Of a DNA stretch of 64,000 bases, positions 17,483-27,080 are shown piece after piece. Position numbers and translations under genes: made by a program. The stretch covers positions 1-64,000 of the forward strand of contig JAFTCX010000062.1 in NCBI GenBank assembly GCA_017454485.1, read 5' to 3'. The stretch comes from Clostridia bacterium (GTDB lineage: Bacteria; Bacillota; Clostridia; Oscillospirales; Acutalibacteraceae). Position 1 is the first letter of the stretch. Every line of letters starts with the position of its first letter. The notes beneath the pieces are model-generated. The model was not told the origin of the DNA. It ran no database searches and saw only the letters and a program-made list of their open reading frames with translations.

Positions 17483-19705
17483 CGCTTGCGTCGTCGGCTG
17501 TGTGGTTGTTGTGTCGTCAATGAGCACCGGAGCAACCTTGCTTTCCGCGTTATACGGAATGGTGACGGGCGGCTTTTTGGCTTTTTCCAAAACCTGATCT
17601 TCCGATAGATCGTCCGCGAGCGCTGCTTCGCTTTCTTCGGCGGAATCCTCGTCATAAATCAGCGTGCGGATTTTTTTGCAGCTTTCCATGTCGAATTCCT
17701 GCACGGCGCTTTCTGTCAGTGTGTAGACCCGTTCGCCGATGTAGGTGCCGCGGAAAAATGTGTCATAGTGATAACCGTCCACACTGCCGCGCAAATAGGC
17801 CTTTTCGTCAGCGAATGCGCCGTTTTTCACGGCAAAGGTTTTGTAAACATAGTTTGTGCCGCGCCAGTTGCGGTTGCTGTCAAGAATGCTGTAGCTCACC
17901 GGCAGACCGAACACACTGCGCACGCTGTCAAACACAAAGGCGCGCGGGTCAAAATGCACGTCGGACTGCGCCTGCTTGATGATGTGGGTGTCTGTCTCCT
18001 TCGGGTTTTTCGGGTCGCTGATGTCAAACAGGGAGAGCTTGATGCAGTCGTAATTTGCGTTTTGTTCGTCGCCGTCGTAGCCCACGCCGAGCAGCAGCGT
18101 GTCGGAGATCGGATGTAAATATTCCGAAAAGCCGGGCAGCTTGACCTTGCCGAGAATGCTCGGCTTTGCCGGGTCGGACAGATCAATGGCGAACAGGGGA
18201 TCGGTGTTGCGGAAGGTGACGACATAGGCGGTTTTGCCGAGAAAGCGCGTAGATTTGACCTGCTCGTCCGGCGCAAAGTCCTTCAGCGCGCCGACGATCT
18301 CCAGCTTTTTGTTCAGCACATAGAGCGAGCTGATATCCACGTCTGTTTGATAGTCATAATCCGTGCTTGTCACGCGCAGATAATCGCCAAAGCGGTCAAT
18401 CGCATACTGGTCCTCCACAATGCCGGGGACCGTGCCGCTGCTTTGCAAAGCGAGGTCGGTGCCCTGCAGAGAAAACGCATAAATTTCCGTGGCGTAAGCC
18501 AGCGCGTCCTCTTCCAAACACTGGTGACGCAGCACATAGAGCGTGTCGGCGGTGCAGTAGATACAGTCGCTGCCGCCGAGCAGACTGAGCGTTTCAATCT
18601 CTTTTTTCGGCTGCGCGGTGTCGAGCGCGGTGAGGACAATATAGCCCGTTGCGTCGCCCTTCGGGTCTTTGACATAAATACAGTCACAGGGGATCTCTTT
18701 CCCGTTGACAGAGGGCACATAGGTGCTCTTTTTGTTTTCGTTCGCGTAATAGGTCGTCACAGTGTAAAGCACGTCGCCCACCATGCGGGAGCTTTCCATT
18801 CCGCCGTCCTGAACGGCGGCACGCAGCAGCGCCGGACGGCTGCGGTCGGCGATGTCATACACCAGGGTGACGGTGGCGCTTGCCATCACATCATAATAGG
18901 GGAAAGCATAATCGCGCACACCATAGTATACGTCGTCGATCGGGTTCTGACCGTCATACAGCGTTCCGCTGACCACCAGACGGTCGCCCTGAACATAGAG
19001 CGAGGAAAAGGCATACATCTGGTTTTCCTTTTCCGGCTCCGGTTCGCCCTGAAAGACGCACTGCATCGTCTGTGTGTCGATGATGGAAAACTTTCCGCCG
19101 GACGCGGTGTAAAGATAGCGTCCGTCGTTTTTGATCACATCGCCCTCGTCCACATCCGCCGAGCGCGTGTTGGTTTTGCCGTAATTTCCGTTCGCGGCGA
19201 AAAAGTCTTTTTCTGTGGCATATGCAGTGAGCGCACCGTTTGTGACGGCGGCGCTGTCTGCAACACTTTCCGCTGCAAAACCGTCAGCGCTTTTTTTGCG
19301 CAGTGCGCCGAACATTCCGTCGATGCGGCTGTCGGCCTCGCGGCGTGCGGCAATGTTTTTGAAATAAGTGTCAAGATCGTCGCGGGAATCGAACTGCGAG
19401 AGCGGTGCGGCCGCCTTGGAGAGCTTCAGCGGTTTCGGCGTTTCGCTCTGCGACGTTGTGGGCTCCACCGTTGTGGTGTGAATCGTTTTTTGCCACGGGA
19501 TCATCTGCACGGCGGTGATGGCGATCGCTGCGGCGGCGGCAGCGGCCACGATGCGCGGAAAGAGCTTGATCTTTTTCTTTTCCTGCTGCGGCTTTGCGTT
19601 TTCAAGCATCTCCACAACGCAGCTTTCGGTCAGCTTTTCCGGCAGCGGAAAGGCCTCTTGTTCCAACAGCTTTTTATATTCGTCAAAAGCGGGGTCTTTT
19701 TTCAT
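17477..19705 (-). CDS. Membrane-anchored beta-propeller domain protein (PF09826-like)
   Basis: 742 residues from the ATG at 19705 (AAGGAG site; the GTG three codons earlier overlaps the sigma factor stop). Residues 1-48 are cytoplasmic and charged, 49-69 form a membrane anchor, then a Thr/Ser-rich linker, a helical region, and a large extracytoplasmic repeat domain with many YxVTFRNTDPLFAIDLSDP-type blades. The C-terminus is a Thr/Gln/Pro tail ending in a TGA inside a repeat remnant. Paired with an ECF sigma gene, the cytoplasmic end may act as anti-sigma factor; this is inference. Confidence 0.75.
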   Translation of the reverse strand: MKKDPAFDEYKKLLEQEAFPLPEKLTESCVVEMLENAKPQQEKKKIKLFPRIVAAAAAAAIAITAVQMIPWQKTIHTTTVEPTTSQSETPKPLKLSKAAAPLSQFDSRDDLDTYFKNIAARREADSRIDGMFGALRKKSADGFAAESVADSAAVTNGALTAYATEKDFFAANGNYGKTNTRSADVDEGDVIKNDGRYLYTASGGKFSIIDTQTMQCVFQGEPEPEKENQMYAFSSLYVQGDRLVVSGTLYDGQNPIDDVYYGVRDYAFPYYDVMASATVTLVYDIADRSRPALLRAAVQDGGMESSRMVGDVLYTVTTYYANENKKSTYVPSVNGKEIPCDCIYVKDPKGDATGYIVLTALDTAQPKKEIETLSLLGGSDCIYCTADTLYVLRHQCLEEDALAYATEIYAFSLQGTDLALQSSGTVPGIVEDQYAIDRFGDYLRVTSTDYDYQTDVDISSLYVLNKKLEIVGALKDFAPDEQVKSTRFLGKTAYVVTFRNTDPLFAIDLSDPAKPSILGKVKLPGFSEYLHPISDTLLLGVGYDGDEQNANYDCIKLSLFDISDPKNPKETDTHIIKQAQSDVHFDPRAFVFDSVRSVFGLPVSYSILDSNRNWRGTNYVYKTFAVKNGAFADEKAYLRGSVDGYHYDTFFRGTYIGERVYTLTESAVQEFDMESCKKIRTLIYDEDSAEESEAALADDLSEDQVLEKAKKPPVTIPYNAESKVAPVLIDDTTTTQPTTQAP

Positions 19706-19710
19706 AGCAA

Positions 19711-20229
19711 TCACTCCTTGAGCAATGAACGCAGTTTTTCTTTTGTGCGAAACAGCTTTGCGCGCACCGTGCCGGGTTTGCTGTGCGTCAGTTCGGCAAG
19801 CTCCTTGCTGTTATAGCCGAAGAGCACCGCGCCCAAAAACAGTTCGCGTTCGTCCGCTCCCAGTTGCAGCAGTGCCTGCTTGAGCGCGGCGTTTTCGCTT
19901 AAATCAACCGCGGCGGCGGGAATGTCCGTCTCTTCGGGCAACACGGTCTGCAACTGCGCTTTCTTTTCGCGCAGCTCCTTGCGGCAGCAGTTCAACAGGA
20001 TGGAAAACATCCACGACCGGAACGCCTGCGGCTTTTCCAAATTGCGAATTTTTTGAAACGCGAGCAGCACCGCTTCGCTGACCGCGTCTTCTGCGCGGGC
20101 GGACGACCCGGTTTGAAATACCGCAAAGCGGTAAAGATCGGCGGCGACGGTGGTATACAGCGCGCCGAACGCGGCTGTGTCGCCATCCTTGGCTTTTTTG
20201 ACCAGATCTTTGATCACATTCGAGCTCAT
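19711..20229 (-). CDS. ECF-type RNA polymerase sigma factor
   Basis: 172 residues from the ATG at 20229. Region 2 (about 10-75, with DLYRFAVFQTG and the RSWMFSILLN helix) and region 4 (about 110-170, with GYNSKELAELTHSKPGTVRAKLFRTKEKL helix-turn-helix) are present; no regions 1 or 3. It stands 5 bp before the beta-propeller gene, the usual place of a cognate anti-sigma factor. Confidence 0.88.
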   Translation of the reverse strand: MSSNVIKDLVKKAKDGDTAAFGALYTTVAADLYRFAVFQTGSSARAEDAVSEAVLLAFQKIRNLEKPQAFRSWMFSILLNCCRKELREKKAQLQTVLPEETDIPAAAVDLSENAALKQALLQLGADERELFLGAVLFGYNSKELAELTHSKPGTVRAKLFRTKEKLRSLLKE

Positions 20230-20349
20230 ATGTATCACATCCGTTCACTGTATTAGATGCCGAAAAAGGGCGAAGTGTTGCGTGAAAACGAAAAAAATTT
20301 CCGTGTATCGCAGCAGCGAAAACGAAAAGAATAACTGCGAGGTGATTTT

Positions 20350-20508
20350 ATGAAGGAAAAAAAGAAGAAAAAGGCGGAAAACATCGAGATCACGGCGGCG
20401 CAGCCGGACCGGATTCCGAGCGAGATGGGCAGCAATTTTGAAGTTTTGCCGCCGGTGCGGCCGAGCGAAAATCCGCAGCAGCGGATTTTACCGCGAGATA
20501 TGGCGTAA
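20350..20508 (+). CDS. Small basic-then-acidic protein, 52 residues
   Basis: A complete short ORF with a GAGGTGAT ribosome binding site 5 bases before the ATG and an intrinsic terminator directly after the stop. The peptide starts MKEKKKKKAENIEI and ends in a Pro-rich segment (PPVRPSENPQQR). It has no membrane segment or known motif. Transcribed divergently from the ECF operon. The signals at both ends make it a credible gene of unknown function. Confidence 0.6.
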   Translation: MKEKKKKKAENIEITAAQPDRIPSEMGSNFEVLPPVRPSENPQQRILPRDMA

Positions 20509-20509
20509 A

Positions 20510-20534
20510 AGCAGGGCAGCGCTCTGCTTTTTTT
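20510..20534 (+). terminator. Terminator after the 52-residue protein gene
   Basis: AGCAGGGC/GCTCTGCT stem, AGC loop, six T residues. Confidence 0.8.
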
Positions 20535-21084
20535 AATTCGGAATTCGGAATGCGGAATTGCGGTCGCGGGGTAAATAGACAAGAAAAGAACGCGTGCGCC
20601 GCGTCGATCAGTGCAGGAATATGGTACGTTCGTCGATTACAACAGAATCCGCAGGAGAGAAAGAATAGACGAAGAAAGAGAAAGTCGCTTTGTGAGATGT
20701 TGACGTGGTACCGAACGATATGGGGAAGGTTCGCGTTACATACCCTGGATGTTTCGGCTTTTACCGGCGGAAAATATTTCTTTTTCATGTGCGCTTTCCG
20801 AAACGCTTTGCGCACGGCGTTCGCCGTGCGCAGGCAGGCGGCGGGATCGTGCGGCAGATTGCCGCACGAAAAACGAAGCATCGCTTCGTTTTTGAACCGT
20901 GCGTCGCACGGTTCATCCCGCCGCCCCGTGCGCGCAAAAGAGCCGTTAAGCGAGCCTTACGGCTCTCTATACAATCAACGAACGCGCCTTTTGACCGTGT
21001 TTGTTGGTCGCGGAAGCAGCTTTGAAATTTTGAATTTCTCCTTTGCGACCGCAATTCCGAATTTCGTATTCCGCATTCCGAATT
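20535..21084. repeat. Non-coding element bounded by GAATTCGGAATTGCGG-type inverted repeats
   Basis: The left end (20535-20569) and right end (21045-21084) are inverted copies rich in GGAATTC/GAATTCC units and ending in GCGGTCGC/GCGACCGC. The 550 bp between contain no ORF with a start signal but many perfect short hairpins, including the four-way junction at 20837-20925 and a GCGCACGGCG/CGCCGTGCGC hairpin at 20810-20831. A related AATT-rich pair borders 61593-61843. I read it as a non-autonomous repeat or structured RNA locus. Confidence 0.55.
20837..20925. ncRNA. Perfect four-way-junction fold (candidate structured RNA or DNA cruciform)
   Basis: An 11-bp closing stem (20837-20847 with 20915-20925) encloses three consecutive hairpins without any unpaired junction base: 20848-20868 (9 bp), 20869-20893 (11 bp) and 20894-20914 (9 bp), each with a 3-base loop. 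No promoter or terminator was identified on either strand, so transcription is unproven. Confidence 0.45.
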
Positions 21085-21098
21085 TTTCCGACCGCGTT

Positions 21099-21773
21099 TC
21101 ACGCGGTCAGAAACTGCAGCACTTGCGCATTGAACGCTTCGGATTTTTTTGCTGCAATAAAATGGTCGCCCTCAAGCAAAACCAGCTTTGCATGCGGTAA
21201 AGAGGCCGCGATCAGCTTTGTGTGCGCGGTGCGGATCATGTCGTGCGTGCCGGCAATGACCAGCGTTTCGGCTGTGATGTTCTGCAAGCTTGCGGGGTCG
21301 ATCTGCGGCTCGTTGACCATCAGGCCGAGCAGCGCCGCCTTTTGCTTTGCCTCTTCAGAGCGAAACAGCTTCGCCGTGCGGTAGCCCAGCACAATGGGGA
21401 GCTGCACGGAAGGGCGCACGCCTGCGGGAAACAGGTTTGCGCCGTTGAGCACAAGCTTGTCCACCATCTCCGGGTAGCGAAGCGCAAACAGCAGCGCGAT
21501 GTTGCCGCCGTCGGAAAAGCCGAGAATATGCGCCTTTTCAATGCCGTGAGACTGCAGAAAATCATGCAGGTCGTCCGCAAACTGCCGCAGTGTGAACGGC
21601 GCAGTGCCGCGCGGCGACTGCCCGTGTCCGCGCGTGTCCACGGCAAACACATGAAAATGCTTTTCGAAAACCGGCATTTGTTTTTCAAAATACGCGCCGC
21701 TTTCCCCGTTGCCGTGCAGCAGAATCAATGCCTTGCCGCTGCCGCGCGCCTCATAGTGCAGATGGGTGTCCAT
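21099..21773 (-). CDS. Alpha/beta hydrolase
   Basis: 224 residues from the ATG at 21773 (AAAGGAG site). Oxyanion-hole HGNGESG near residue 22, nucleophile elbow GFSDGG, acid in GTHDMI and catalytic His in EGDHF complete the triad. Similar to small esterases and enol-lactonases; the substrate is unknown. The stop codon lies in the loop of an 8-bp GACCGCGT/ACGCGGTC palindrome next to the repeat element. Confidence 0.82.
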   Translation of the reverse strand: MDTHLHYEARGSGKALILLHGNGESGAYFEKQMPVFEKHFHVFAVDTRGHGQSPRGTAPFTLRQFADDLHDFLQSHGIEKAHILGFSDGGNIALLFALRYPEMVDKLVLNGANLFPAGVRPSVQLPIVLGYRTAKLFRSEEAKQKAALLGLMVNEPQIDPASLQNITAETLVIAGTHDMIRTAHTKLIAASLPHAKLVLLEGDHFIAAKKSEAFNAQVLQFLTA

Positions 21774-21791
21774 AGTTTCTCCTTTTTTAAA

Positions 21792-21826
21792 ACATCGGAT
21801 GTGCAGACAGGGTACACATCCGATGT
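21792..21826. terminator. Terminator-like hairpin between typA and the hydrolase gene
   Basis: A perfect 12-bp stem ACATCGGATGTG/CACATCCGATGT; on the minus strand it is followed by TTT then A-rich sequence, so termination is plausible but not strong. Confidence 0.55.
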
Positions 21827-21837
21827 GGCTTTTTGTG

Positions 21838-23655
21838 TTATTTGCGGAACTGCTGCTTGAGACGCTGCTCCTTGGAAAGCACGACCTTGCGCAGACGCAG
21901 GGAGGTCGGCGTAACTTCGAGCAACTCGTCATCCTTGATGAATTCCATGCACTGCTCCAGACTGAGCGTGGTCGGCGGCACCAGCCGCAGCGCGTCGTCG
22001 GAGCCGGAGGCACGGGTGTTTGTCAGATGCTTCTGACGGCAGACGTTGCAGACCACGTCTTCGTTTTTGGCGCATTCGCCGACGATCATGCCTTCATAGA
22101 CCTGCACGCCCGGACCGATGAACAGCCGTCCGCGGTCCTGCGTGTTGAACAGACCGTAGGCAGAGGTCTCGCCGGTTTCGTGTACGACGATGGAGCCGCG
22201 TTCGCGGGTGTGGATGTCGCCCTTGTAGGGCTCATAGCCGGCAAAGAGCTGATTCATGATGCCGTTGCCGTTGGTGTCGGTCATGAATTCGCTGCGGTAG
22301 CCGATCAGTCCGCGGGAGGGAATCTTGAATTCAAGGTGGGTCGCGCCGCCGTCGCGTGCGCCCATGTTTTCCAGCTCACCCTTGCGCGAGCCGAGCTTTT
22401 CAATCACGGCGCCGACATACTGTTCCGGCACCTCAACGATCAGCAGCTCCATCGGCTCGAGCGTTTGGCCGTTTTCTTTTTTGAGAATGACCTTCGGGCG
22501 CGAGACCTGAAATTCATAGCCCTGACGGCGCATCGTTTCAATCAGGATGGAAAGGTGCAGCTCGCCGCGGCCGCTGACTTTGAACGTGTCGGTGGAATCG
22601 GTTTCCTCCACACGCATGGAGACGTTCGTTTCAACCTCCTTGAACAGCCGGTCGCGAAGGTTGCGCGAGGTGACGAACTTGCCCTCCTGGCCTGCGAAGG
22701 GGGAGTTGTTGACGATGAAATTCATTGAAATGGTCGGCTCGTCGATCTTGATGAACGGCAGCGGTTCAATGTGTTCGGGGTCGCACGCCGTTTCGCCGAT
22801 ATTCAGATCTGCGATGCCGGAAACGCAAACAAGGTCACCCAGCGCGGCCTCCTCCACCTCCACACGCTTGAGTCCCTCAAACTGATAGAGCTTGGAGATG
22901 CGCACGTTGTGGGTGGTGCCGTCCTGCTTGCAAAGCGTCACGGTCTGGTTGCGCTTGATGTGTCCGCGCTCCACGCGGCCCACGCCGATGCGGCCGACAT
23001 AGTCATCGTAATCCAGCGAGGAAAAGAGGATTTGCAGCGGGCCGTTCAGATCACCCTTGGGCGGGTCGATGTTTTCGAGGATGGAATCAAACAGCGGACG
23101 CATATCGCCGTCGCGCGCGTCGGGATCCAGCGAGGAATAGCCGTCACGTGCGGAGGCATAGACTACGGGAAAATCAATCTGATCCTCCTGCGCGCCCAGC
23201 TCGATGAACAGATCAAGCACCTCGTCCACCACTTCGACCGGACGGGCGCCGGGACGGTCAACTTTGTTGACGACCACAACGACCTTCTTTTTCAGCCCGA
23301 GCGCTTTTTTGAGCACGAAGCGTGTTTGCGGCATACAGCCCTCAAATGCGTCCACAAGCAGCAGAACACCGTCCACCATCATGAGGATGCGTTCTACCTC
23401 GCCGCCGAAATCGGCGTGTCCCGGGGTGTCTACAATGTTGATCTTTGTGTTTTTGTAATGCACCGCCGTGTTCTTGGAAAGAATGGTGATGCCGCGTTCA
23501 CGCTCCAGATCGTTGGAGTCCATGACGCGTTCGGCAACCTGTTCGTTGTCGCGGAAGATGCCGCTTTGCTTAAGCAGCTCGTCCACGAGGGTCGTTTTGC
23601 CGTGGTCAACGTGCGCAATGATGGCAACGTTGCGCACATCGGAACGAATATCCAT
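21838..23655 (-). CDS. typA: Translational GTPase TypA/BipA
   Basis: 605 residues, the usual length. G1 HVDHGKTT at about 15-22, RERGITI switch, DTPGH G3 and NKVD G4 are all intact, followed by domains II, III, V and the TypA-specific C-terminus. A ribosome-associated GTPase involved in 50S assembly and stress adaptation. 37 bp after the GH3 gene, probably cotranscribed. Confidence 0.95.
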   Translation of the reverse strand: MDIRSDVRNVAIIAHVDHGKTTLVDELLKQSGIFRDNEQVAERVMDSNDLERERGITILSKNTAVHYKNTKINIVDTPGHADFGGEVERILMMVDGVLLLVDAFEGCMPQTRFVLKKALGLKKKVVVVVNKVDRPGARPVEVVDEVLDLFIELGAQEDQIDFPVVYASARDGYSSLDPDARDGDMRPLFDSILENIDPPKGDLNGPLQILFSSLDYDDYVGRIGVGRVERGHIKRNQTVTLCKQDGTTHNVRISKLYQFEGLKRVEVEEAALGDLVCVSGIADLNIGETACDPEHIEPLPFIKIDEPTISMNFIVNNSPFAGQEGKFVTSRNLRDRLFKEVETNVSMRVEETDSTDTFKVSGRGELHLSILIETMRRQGYEFQVSRPKVILKKENGQTLEPMELLIVEVPEQYVGAVIEKLGSRKGELENMGARDGGATHLEFKIPSRGLIGYRSEFMTDTNGNGIMNQLFAGYEPYKGDIHTRERGSIVVHETGETSAYGLFNTQDRGRLFIGPGVQVYEGMIVGECAKNEDVVCNVCRQKHLTNTRASGSDDALRLVPPTTLSLEQCMEFIKDDELLEVTPTSLRLRKVVLSKEQRLKQQFRK

Positions 23656-23692
23656 AGAAATTCACCTTAATTTTGCTGTAAACTTTGCTTTT

Positions 23693-25438
23693 TTATGCTT
23701 CATCCGTCTTTGCGTTCAGCACACGGCCGACCACCTCGCTGTCGGTGGCAACGTGCGAGAAGAAGAACTGTTCGCGTTCGGGTGTGTTGACAACGGTAAC
23801 AGGCTTGATCTGGTTGAGGATGACGCCCTTGGCGCGCAGAGATTCGCGGTAATCCCAGTAGGTTTTTTCTTTGAGGATCAGAATTTCCGGGCGGTTGAGC
23901 ATGCCCCAGCGGCGGTATTTGAAGTATTTTTCGTTGACTTCCTTCAGCTCTTCGTCAAGAATGTCGATGAACTTCTGACGGTCCTCTTCGGAAAGGTTTT
24001 CGCCGCCCTTGAGTTCGGTGAGCATCACATAGCGCGGCGGCTTTGTGCCGAGATCGGGCCAGAAGCTGTGGCCGACAAGCTCCACACCCATCTTGGCGGC
24101 GGATTCCTTGGCGGCAAAGTCGATCATCTGCGTGGTCGTCTTTTCGTTGGCGACGTTCATGCTCAGATTCTGGCGATACAGCAGTTCCACACGCGGGGTG
24201 TTGTTGTACATGCCGGTGACTTTATAGATGTCGAACGTGCGGTAACGGTACAGGCCGGAGTAGTTCGTGACGATCATTTCATAGCACTTGCCGACTTCGA
24301 GCTGGTGCGCCAGCAGCGGCGTCACATCTTCGCGCGGCTTTTCTTCGCCCTCTTCCAGCGGAAGGAACTCAAAGAAGATGCAGTGCGGCAGCAGCACGGC
24401 GTCGGAGACGTTCAGCTCTGTGGGCACGGCAAAGAAGCCCTCCGCAGCGGCGTAGCCCATGTTATGCAGCGGCAGATCGCCGACGGACTTGCGCAGCTTG
24501 TCAATATACAGCGCGAGGTTCGACCCCATCATGCCGTAGCCCCAGGTCAGCTTCGGCCAAATGCGCGGCGCGATCGGGGTATCGAAGCCCTTTTCAAATT
24601 CCTTGCGCAAGAATGCGGCGCGCGCAGGGTTGGGCTTGAACTTCTTTTCATATTCCTTACGCAGCTCCGGCGTGATACGCACGTTGGGATTCAGCGTGCC
24701 CTTTTCAATGTCGTCGCACAGCTCCTGCCAGTGCTCTTCCAGGTAGTCGAACATCTGCGTGAGCAGCGTGACGACCATGGAGCCGAGATAGCTGACCTCT
24801 TCGTTTTCCAGTGCAAAGCGAAGCTGCAAATAAGACGTGTCAAGCTGCTCTTCATGTTCGGGAATCAGCAGGGAAACGGGGGAAGTGCTGAAAAACGGCG
24901 TGATCTGCTTGAGGTAATCCAGCGGAATCTGACCGGCGCCGTTGCATTTTTTGCCGTCCTCCAGCCGGTGACCGGTGAGCACCATGACCAGCGGGCCCAT
25001 CTGCGGCGGAAGCTTGATGTTCTTGTTTTCCTTGAGCCAGTGCGCCGCGGTGGAAACGGAAACGGAAAAGCCGATGCATTGCATTTTCCAAAGGTCGTTC
25101 GCGGATTTCGGCAGAATTTTCGGCTTGCCGACGGAACCGGAGGACGAGCAGTAGCGGATGTTCGGGCCGGTGAACATGAGGTTCTTTTCCTTGCCGTGGA
25201 TCATGCGCTCCACCATCGGCTCATAGTCCTCATAGGTGCTCAAAGGAACCAGACGCTGAAAATCTTCAATGCTGTGCACATCGGCAAAATGATATTTCCT
25301 GCCGTATTCGCACGTTCTGTTCAGAAACATGATTTTGCGCAAGACATTCTTCTGTGCTTTTTTGGGGTCTTTGGTGTAGTGGTCAATCTCCCAGCGCGAA
25401 ACGTCGCCCAGGAAGATGCCCAGATCGGAAAAAGCCAT
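23693..25438 (-). CDS. GH3-family acyl-acid amido synthetase-like protein
   Basis: 581 residues from the ATG at 25438; the ATG three codons earlier abuts the AAAGG site and is too close to it. The adenylate-forming motif [10 protein letters not shown] (near 96-105), YAAAEGFF and the [26 protein letters not shown] segment mark the GH3 fold known from plant hormone conjugation. Bacterial members are common in gut Firmicutes but their acyl substrate is unknown. Own promoter at 25479-25506. Confidence 0.85.
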   Translation of the reverse strand: MAFSDLGIFLGDVSRWEIDHYTKDPKKAQKNVLRKIMFLNRTCEYGRKYHFADVHSIEDFQRLVPLSTYEDYEPMVERMIHGKEKNLMFTGPNIRYCSSSGSVGKPKILPKSANDLWKMQCIGFSVSVSTAAHWLKENKNIKLPPQMGPLVMVLTGHRLEDGKKCNGAGQIPLDYLKQITPFFSTSPVSLLIPEHEEQLDTSYLQLRFALENEEVSYLGSMVVTLLTQMFDYLEEHWQELCDDIEKGTLNPNVRITPELRKEYEKKFKPNPARAAFLRKEFEKGFDTPIAPRIWPKLTWGYGMMGSNLALYIDKLRKSVGDLPLHNMGYAAAEGFFAVPTELNVSDAVLLPHCIFFEFLPLEEGEEKPREDVTPLLAHQLEVGKCYEMIVTNYSGLYRYRTFDIYKVTGMYNNTPRVELLYRQNLSMNVANEKTTTQMIDFAAKESAAKMGVELVGHSFWPDLGTKPPRYVMLTELKGGENLSEEDRQKFIDILDEELKEVNEKYFKYRRWGMLNRPEILILKEKTYWDYRESLRAKGVILNQIKPVTVVNTPEREQFFFSHVATDSEVVGRVLNAKTDEA

Positions 25439-25478
25439 GAAAGACATCCTTTCGTTTAAAATTCAATGATTCAAACTA

Positions 25479-25506
25479 TTGTAGCATGTTTTTTATAGGT
25501 TTGCAA
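25479..25506 (-). promoter_or_regulatory. Promoter of the GH3-typA unit
   Basis: Minus strand TTGCAA (25501-25506), 16 bases, TACAAT (25479-25484). Confidence 0.7.
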
Positions 25507-25544
25507 GCACCGCCGCATTTATTTTTGGTTGAAAAACAAAAAAA

Positions 25545-26147
25545 TTAACTGTTGTGCCGGTTCATTGCCTCGTCAATGTTGCCGCCGACGATCAGCTCAA
25601 TCGCGTCGCAGCAGTGTTCCGCGGTGTCGCGCAGGGTGACGAGCTGCTCTTTGGAAAACGGCGTGAGCACCCAGTCGGCGAGGTCAAAATCGGGGTGCGG
25701 CTTTGCGCCGACGCCGATCTTGATGCGCGGAAAATCATCGGCCGAAAGCTGATAGATGATGCTTTTGATCCCGTTGTGGCCGCCGTCGGTGCCCTTGCGG
25801 CGAATACGCAGCTTGCCAACGTCAAGGCTGATATCGTCAAAGAGCACAAGAATGTGTTCGGGTGCAATTTTATAAAACGCCGCCGCCTCGCGGACTGCTT
25901 CGCCGCTGAGGTTCATGAACGTCTGCGGCTTCATCAAAAGGCAGCGTTTGCCGCCGATGCGCACATCGCCGATGAGCGCCTTGAATTTGAGCCGGTCGAT
26001 CTTTACGTTTTTGCTCTGCGCAAAATAATCAAGGCACAAAAAACCGGCGTTGTGCCTTGTGAATTCATATTTCTTTCCCGGATTTCCCAGCCCCACGATC
26101 ATAAAATCATAGGCACCGGTGGAAACGGGCTCTTTTTTAAACAGCAC
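25545..26147 (-). CDS. pth: Peptidyl-tRNA hydrolase
   Basis: 200 residues with a GTG start and a 14-residue extension before the conserved VGLGNPG motif. Catalytic H32 (FTRHNAGF), KPQTFMNLSG and the FDDISLD/GGHNGIKS motifs are intact. Releases tRNA from prematurely freed peptidyl-tRNA. It follows the glmU-like gene by 20 bp, retaining part of the familiar glmU-pth gene order. Confidence 0.93.
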   Translation of the reverse strand: MLFKKEPVSTGAYDFMIVGLGNPGKKYEFTRHNAGFLCLDYFAQSKNVKIDRLKFKALIGDVRIGGKRCLLMKPQTFMNLSGEAVREAAAFYKIAPEHILVLFDDISLDVGKLRIRRKGTDGGHNGIKSIIYQLSADDFPRIKIGVGAKPHPDFDLADWVLTPFSKEQLVTLRDTAEHCCDAIELIVGGNIDEAMNRHNS

Positions 26148-26167
26148 GGTTCTTCACGCTCCACTCT

Positions 26168-26872
26168 TCACTCTTTATACGGCTTTTTCTTTGTGACCCA
26201 GTCCTCTTTGTTGACCTGCTTTGCGCGGGCAATGGCAAGCGCGGATGCGGGCACACTGTCTGTGATGGTGGAGCCTGCGGCGGTGTAGGCAAAATCGCCG
26301 AGTGACACGGGCGCAATGAGGTTGGTGTTGCAGCCGATGAAGCAGTGCTCGCCGATGGTGCAGCGCGCCTTGTTTTTGCCGTCGTAGTTGACTGTCACGG
26401 TGCCGCAGCCGAAGTTGCAGTTTTTGCCCACGTCGCTGTCGCCGACATAGGTCAGGTGCGATACTTTGGTGCCGCTGTCGATCGTGGAGTTCTTGACCTC
26501 CACGAAGTTGCCCAGATGCACCTTGTCCGCAAGGCGGCTGTTCGGGCGGATGTGCACGAACGGACCGATGTCGCAGTCTTTGCCGATTTCGGCGTCTTCC
26601 GCCTCCACATTGTTCAGCACAGTGCCGCTGCCGACACTCGCGTCAAAGAGCATCGTGTTCGGGCCGATCACACAGTCTTCGCCCACAGTGCTGTTGCCGA
26701 AGAGCATGCAGCCGCCGAGAATGACGGCGCCTTTTGCGAGCTTGACGGTCGATTCAATAAAGACCGTGTCGGGGAAGGGGATGATGACGCCGGCGGCGAT
26801 GTGTGAAGCGACAATGCTTTTGCGTGTTTCCGAATCGCACGCGGCCAGTGCGGTGAGTTGTTCTTTTTTCAT
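26168..26872 (-). CDS. Stand-alone GlmU-type acetyltransferase (left-handed beta helix only)
   Basis: 234 residues, about half of bifunctional GlmU. It contains a short helical start and the hexapeptide-repeat domain with the active-site stretch HLTYVGDSDVG, NYDGKNK and AAGSTIT that bind glucosamine-1-phosphate and acetyl-CoA. The N-terminal uridylyltransferase (LxxGxGTRM) is absent and only 130 bp of promoter DNA lies upstream, so this is not a truncation by frameshift. It probably makes N-acetylglucosamine-1-phosphate, with the uridylyl step done by a separate enzyme. Confidence 0.82.
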   Translation of the reverse strand: MKKEQLTALAACDSETRKSIVASHIAAGVIIPFPDTVFIESTVKLAKGAVILGGCMLFGNSTVGEDCVIGPNTMLFDASVGSGTVLNNVEAEDAEIGKDCDIGPFVHIRPNSRLADKVHLGNFVEVKNSTIDSGTKVSHLTYVGDSDVGKNCNFGCGTVTVNYDGKNKARCTIGEHCFIGCNTNLIAPVSLGDFAYTAAGSTITDSVPASALAIARAKQVNKEDWVTKKKPYKE

Positions 26873-26904
26873 GCGGAACGCTCCTCTCGATAAATCTACC
26901 TTTC

Positions 26905-26933
26905 ATTATGCCAAGAAAACCGAAAAGTTGCAA
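26905..26933 (-). promoter_or_regulatory. Promoter of the glmU-like/pth operon
   Basis: Minus strand TTGCAA (26928-26933), 17 bases, CATAAT (26905-26910). Confidence 0.7.
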
Positions 26934-27011
26934 GTAAATTTTTTAATTTCTTAAAAATAAAGGCAAATCTGCTTGTAATTTCAAATTAAGAAAAATAAAA
27001 GCATGGAATTA

Positions 27012-27020
27012 TGCTATACT
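27012..27020 (+). promoter_or_regulatory. Extended -10 promoter of rlmB
   Basis: TGC followed by TATACT (27015-27020). No good -35 is visible at the proper distance, consistent with an extended -10 type. Confidence 0.5.
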
Positions 27021-27080
27021 AACTCTAATTATGAACCTAAAAGAACACCATTTCCGCCAAAGGCGGAGCAAGGAGCCTAT

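Noticed and set aside
20550..21200. 216-codon plus-strand frame across the repeat element
   Set aside because: Composition is low-complexity and Arg-rich, it has no start signal, and it crosses many perfect hairpins.
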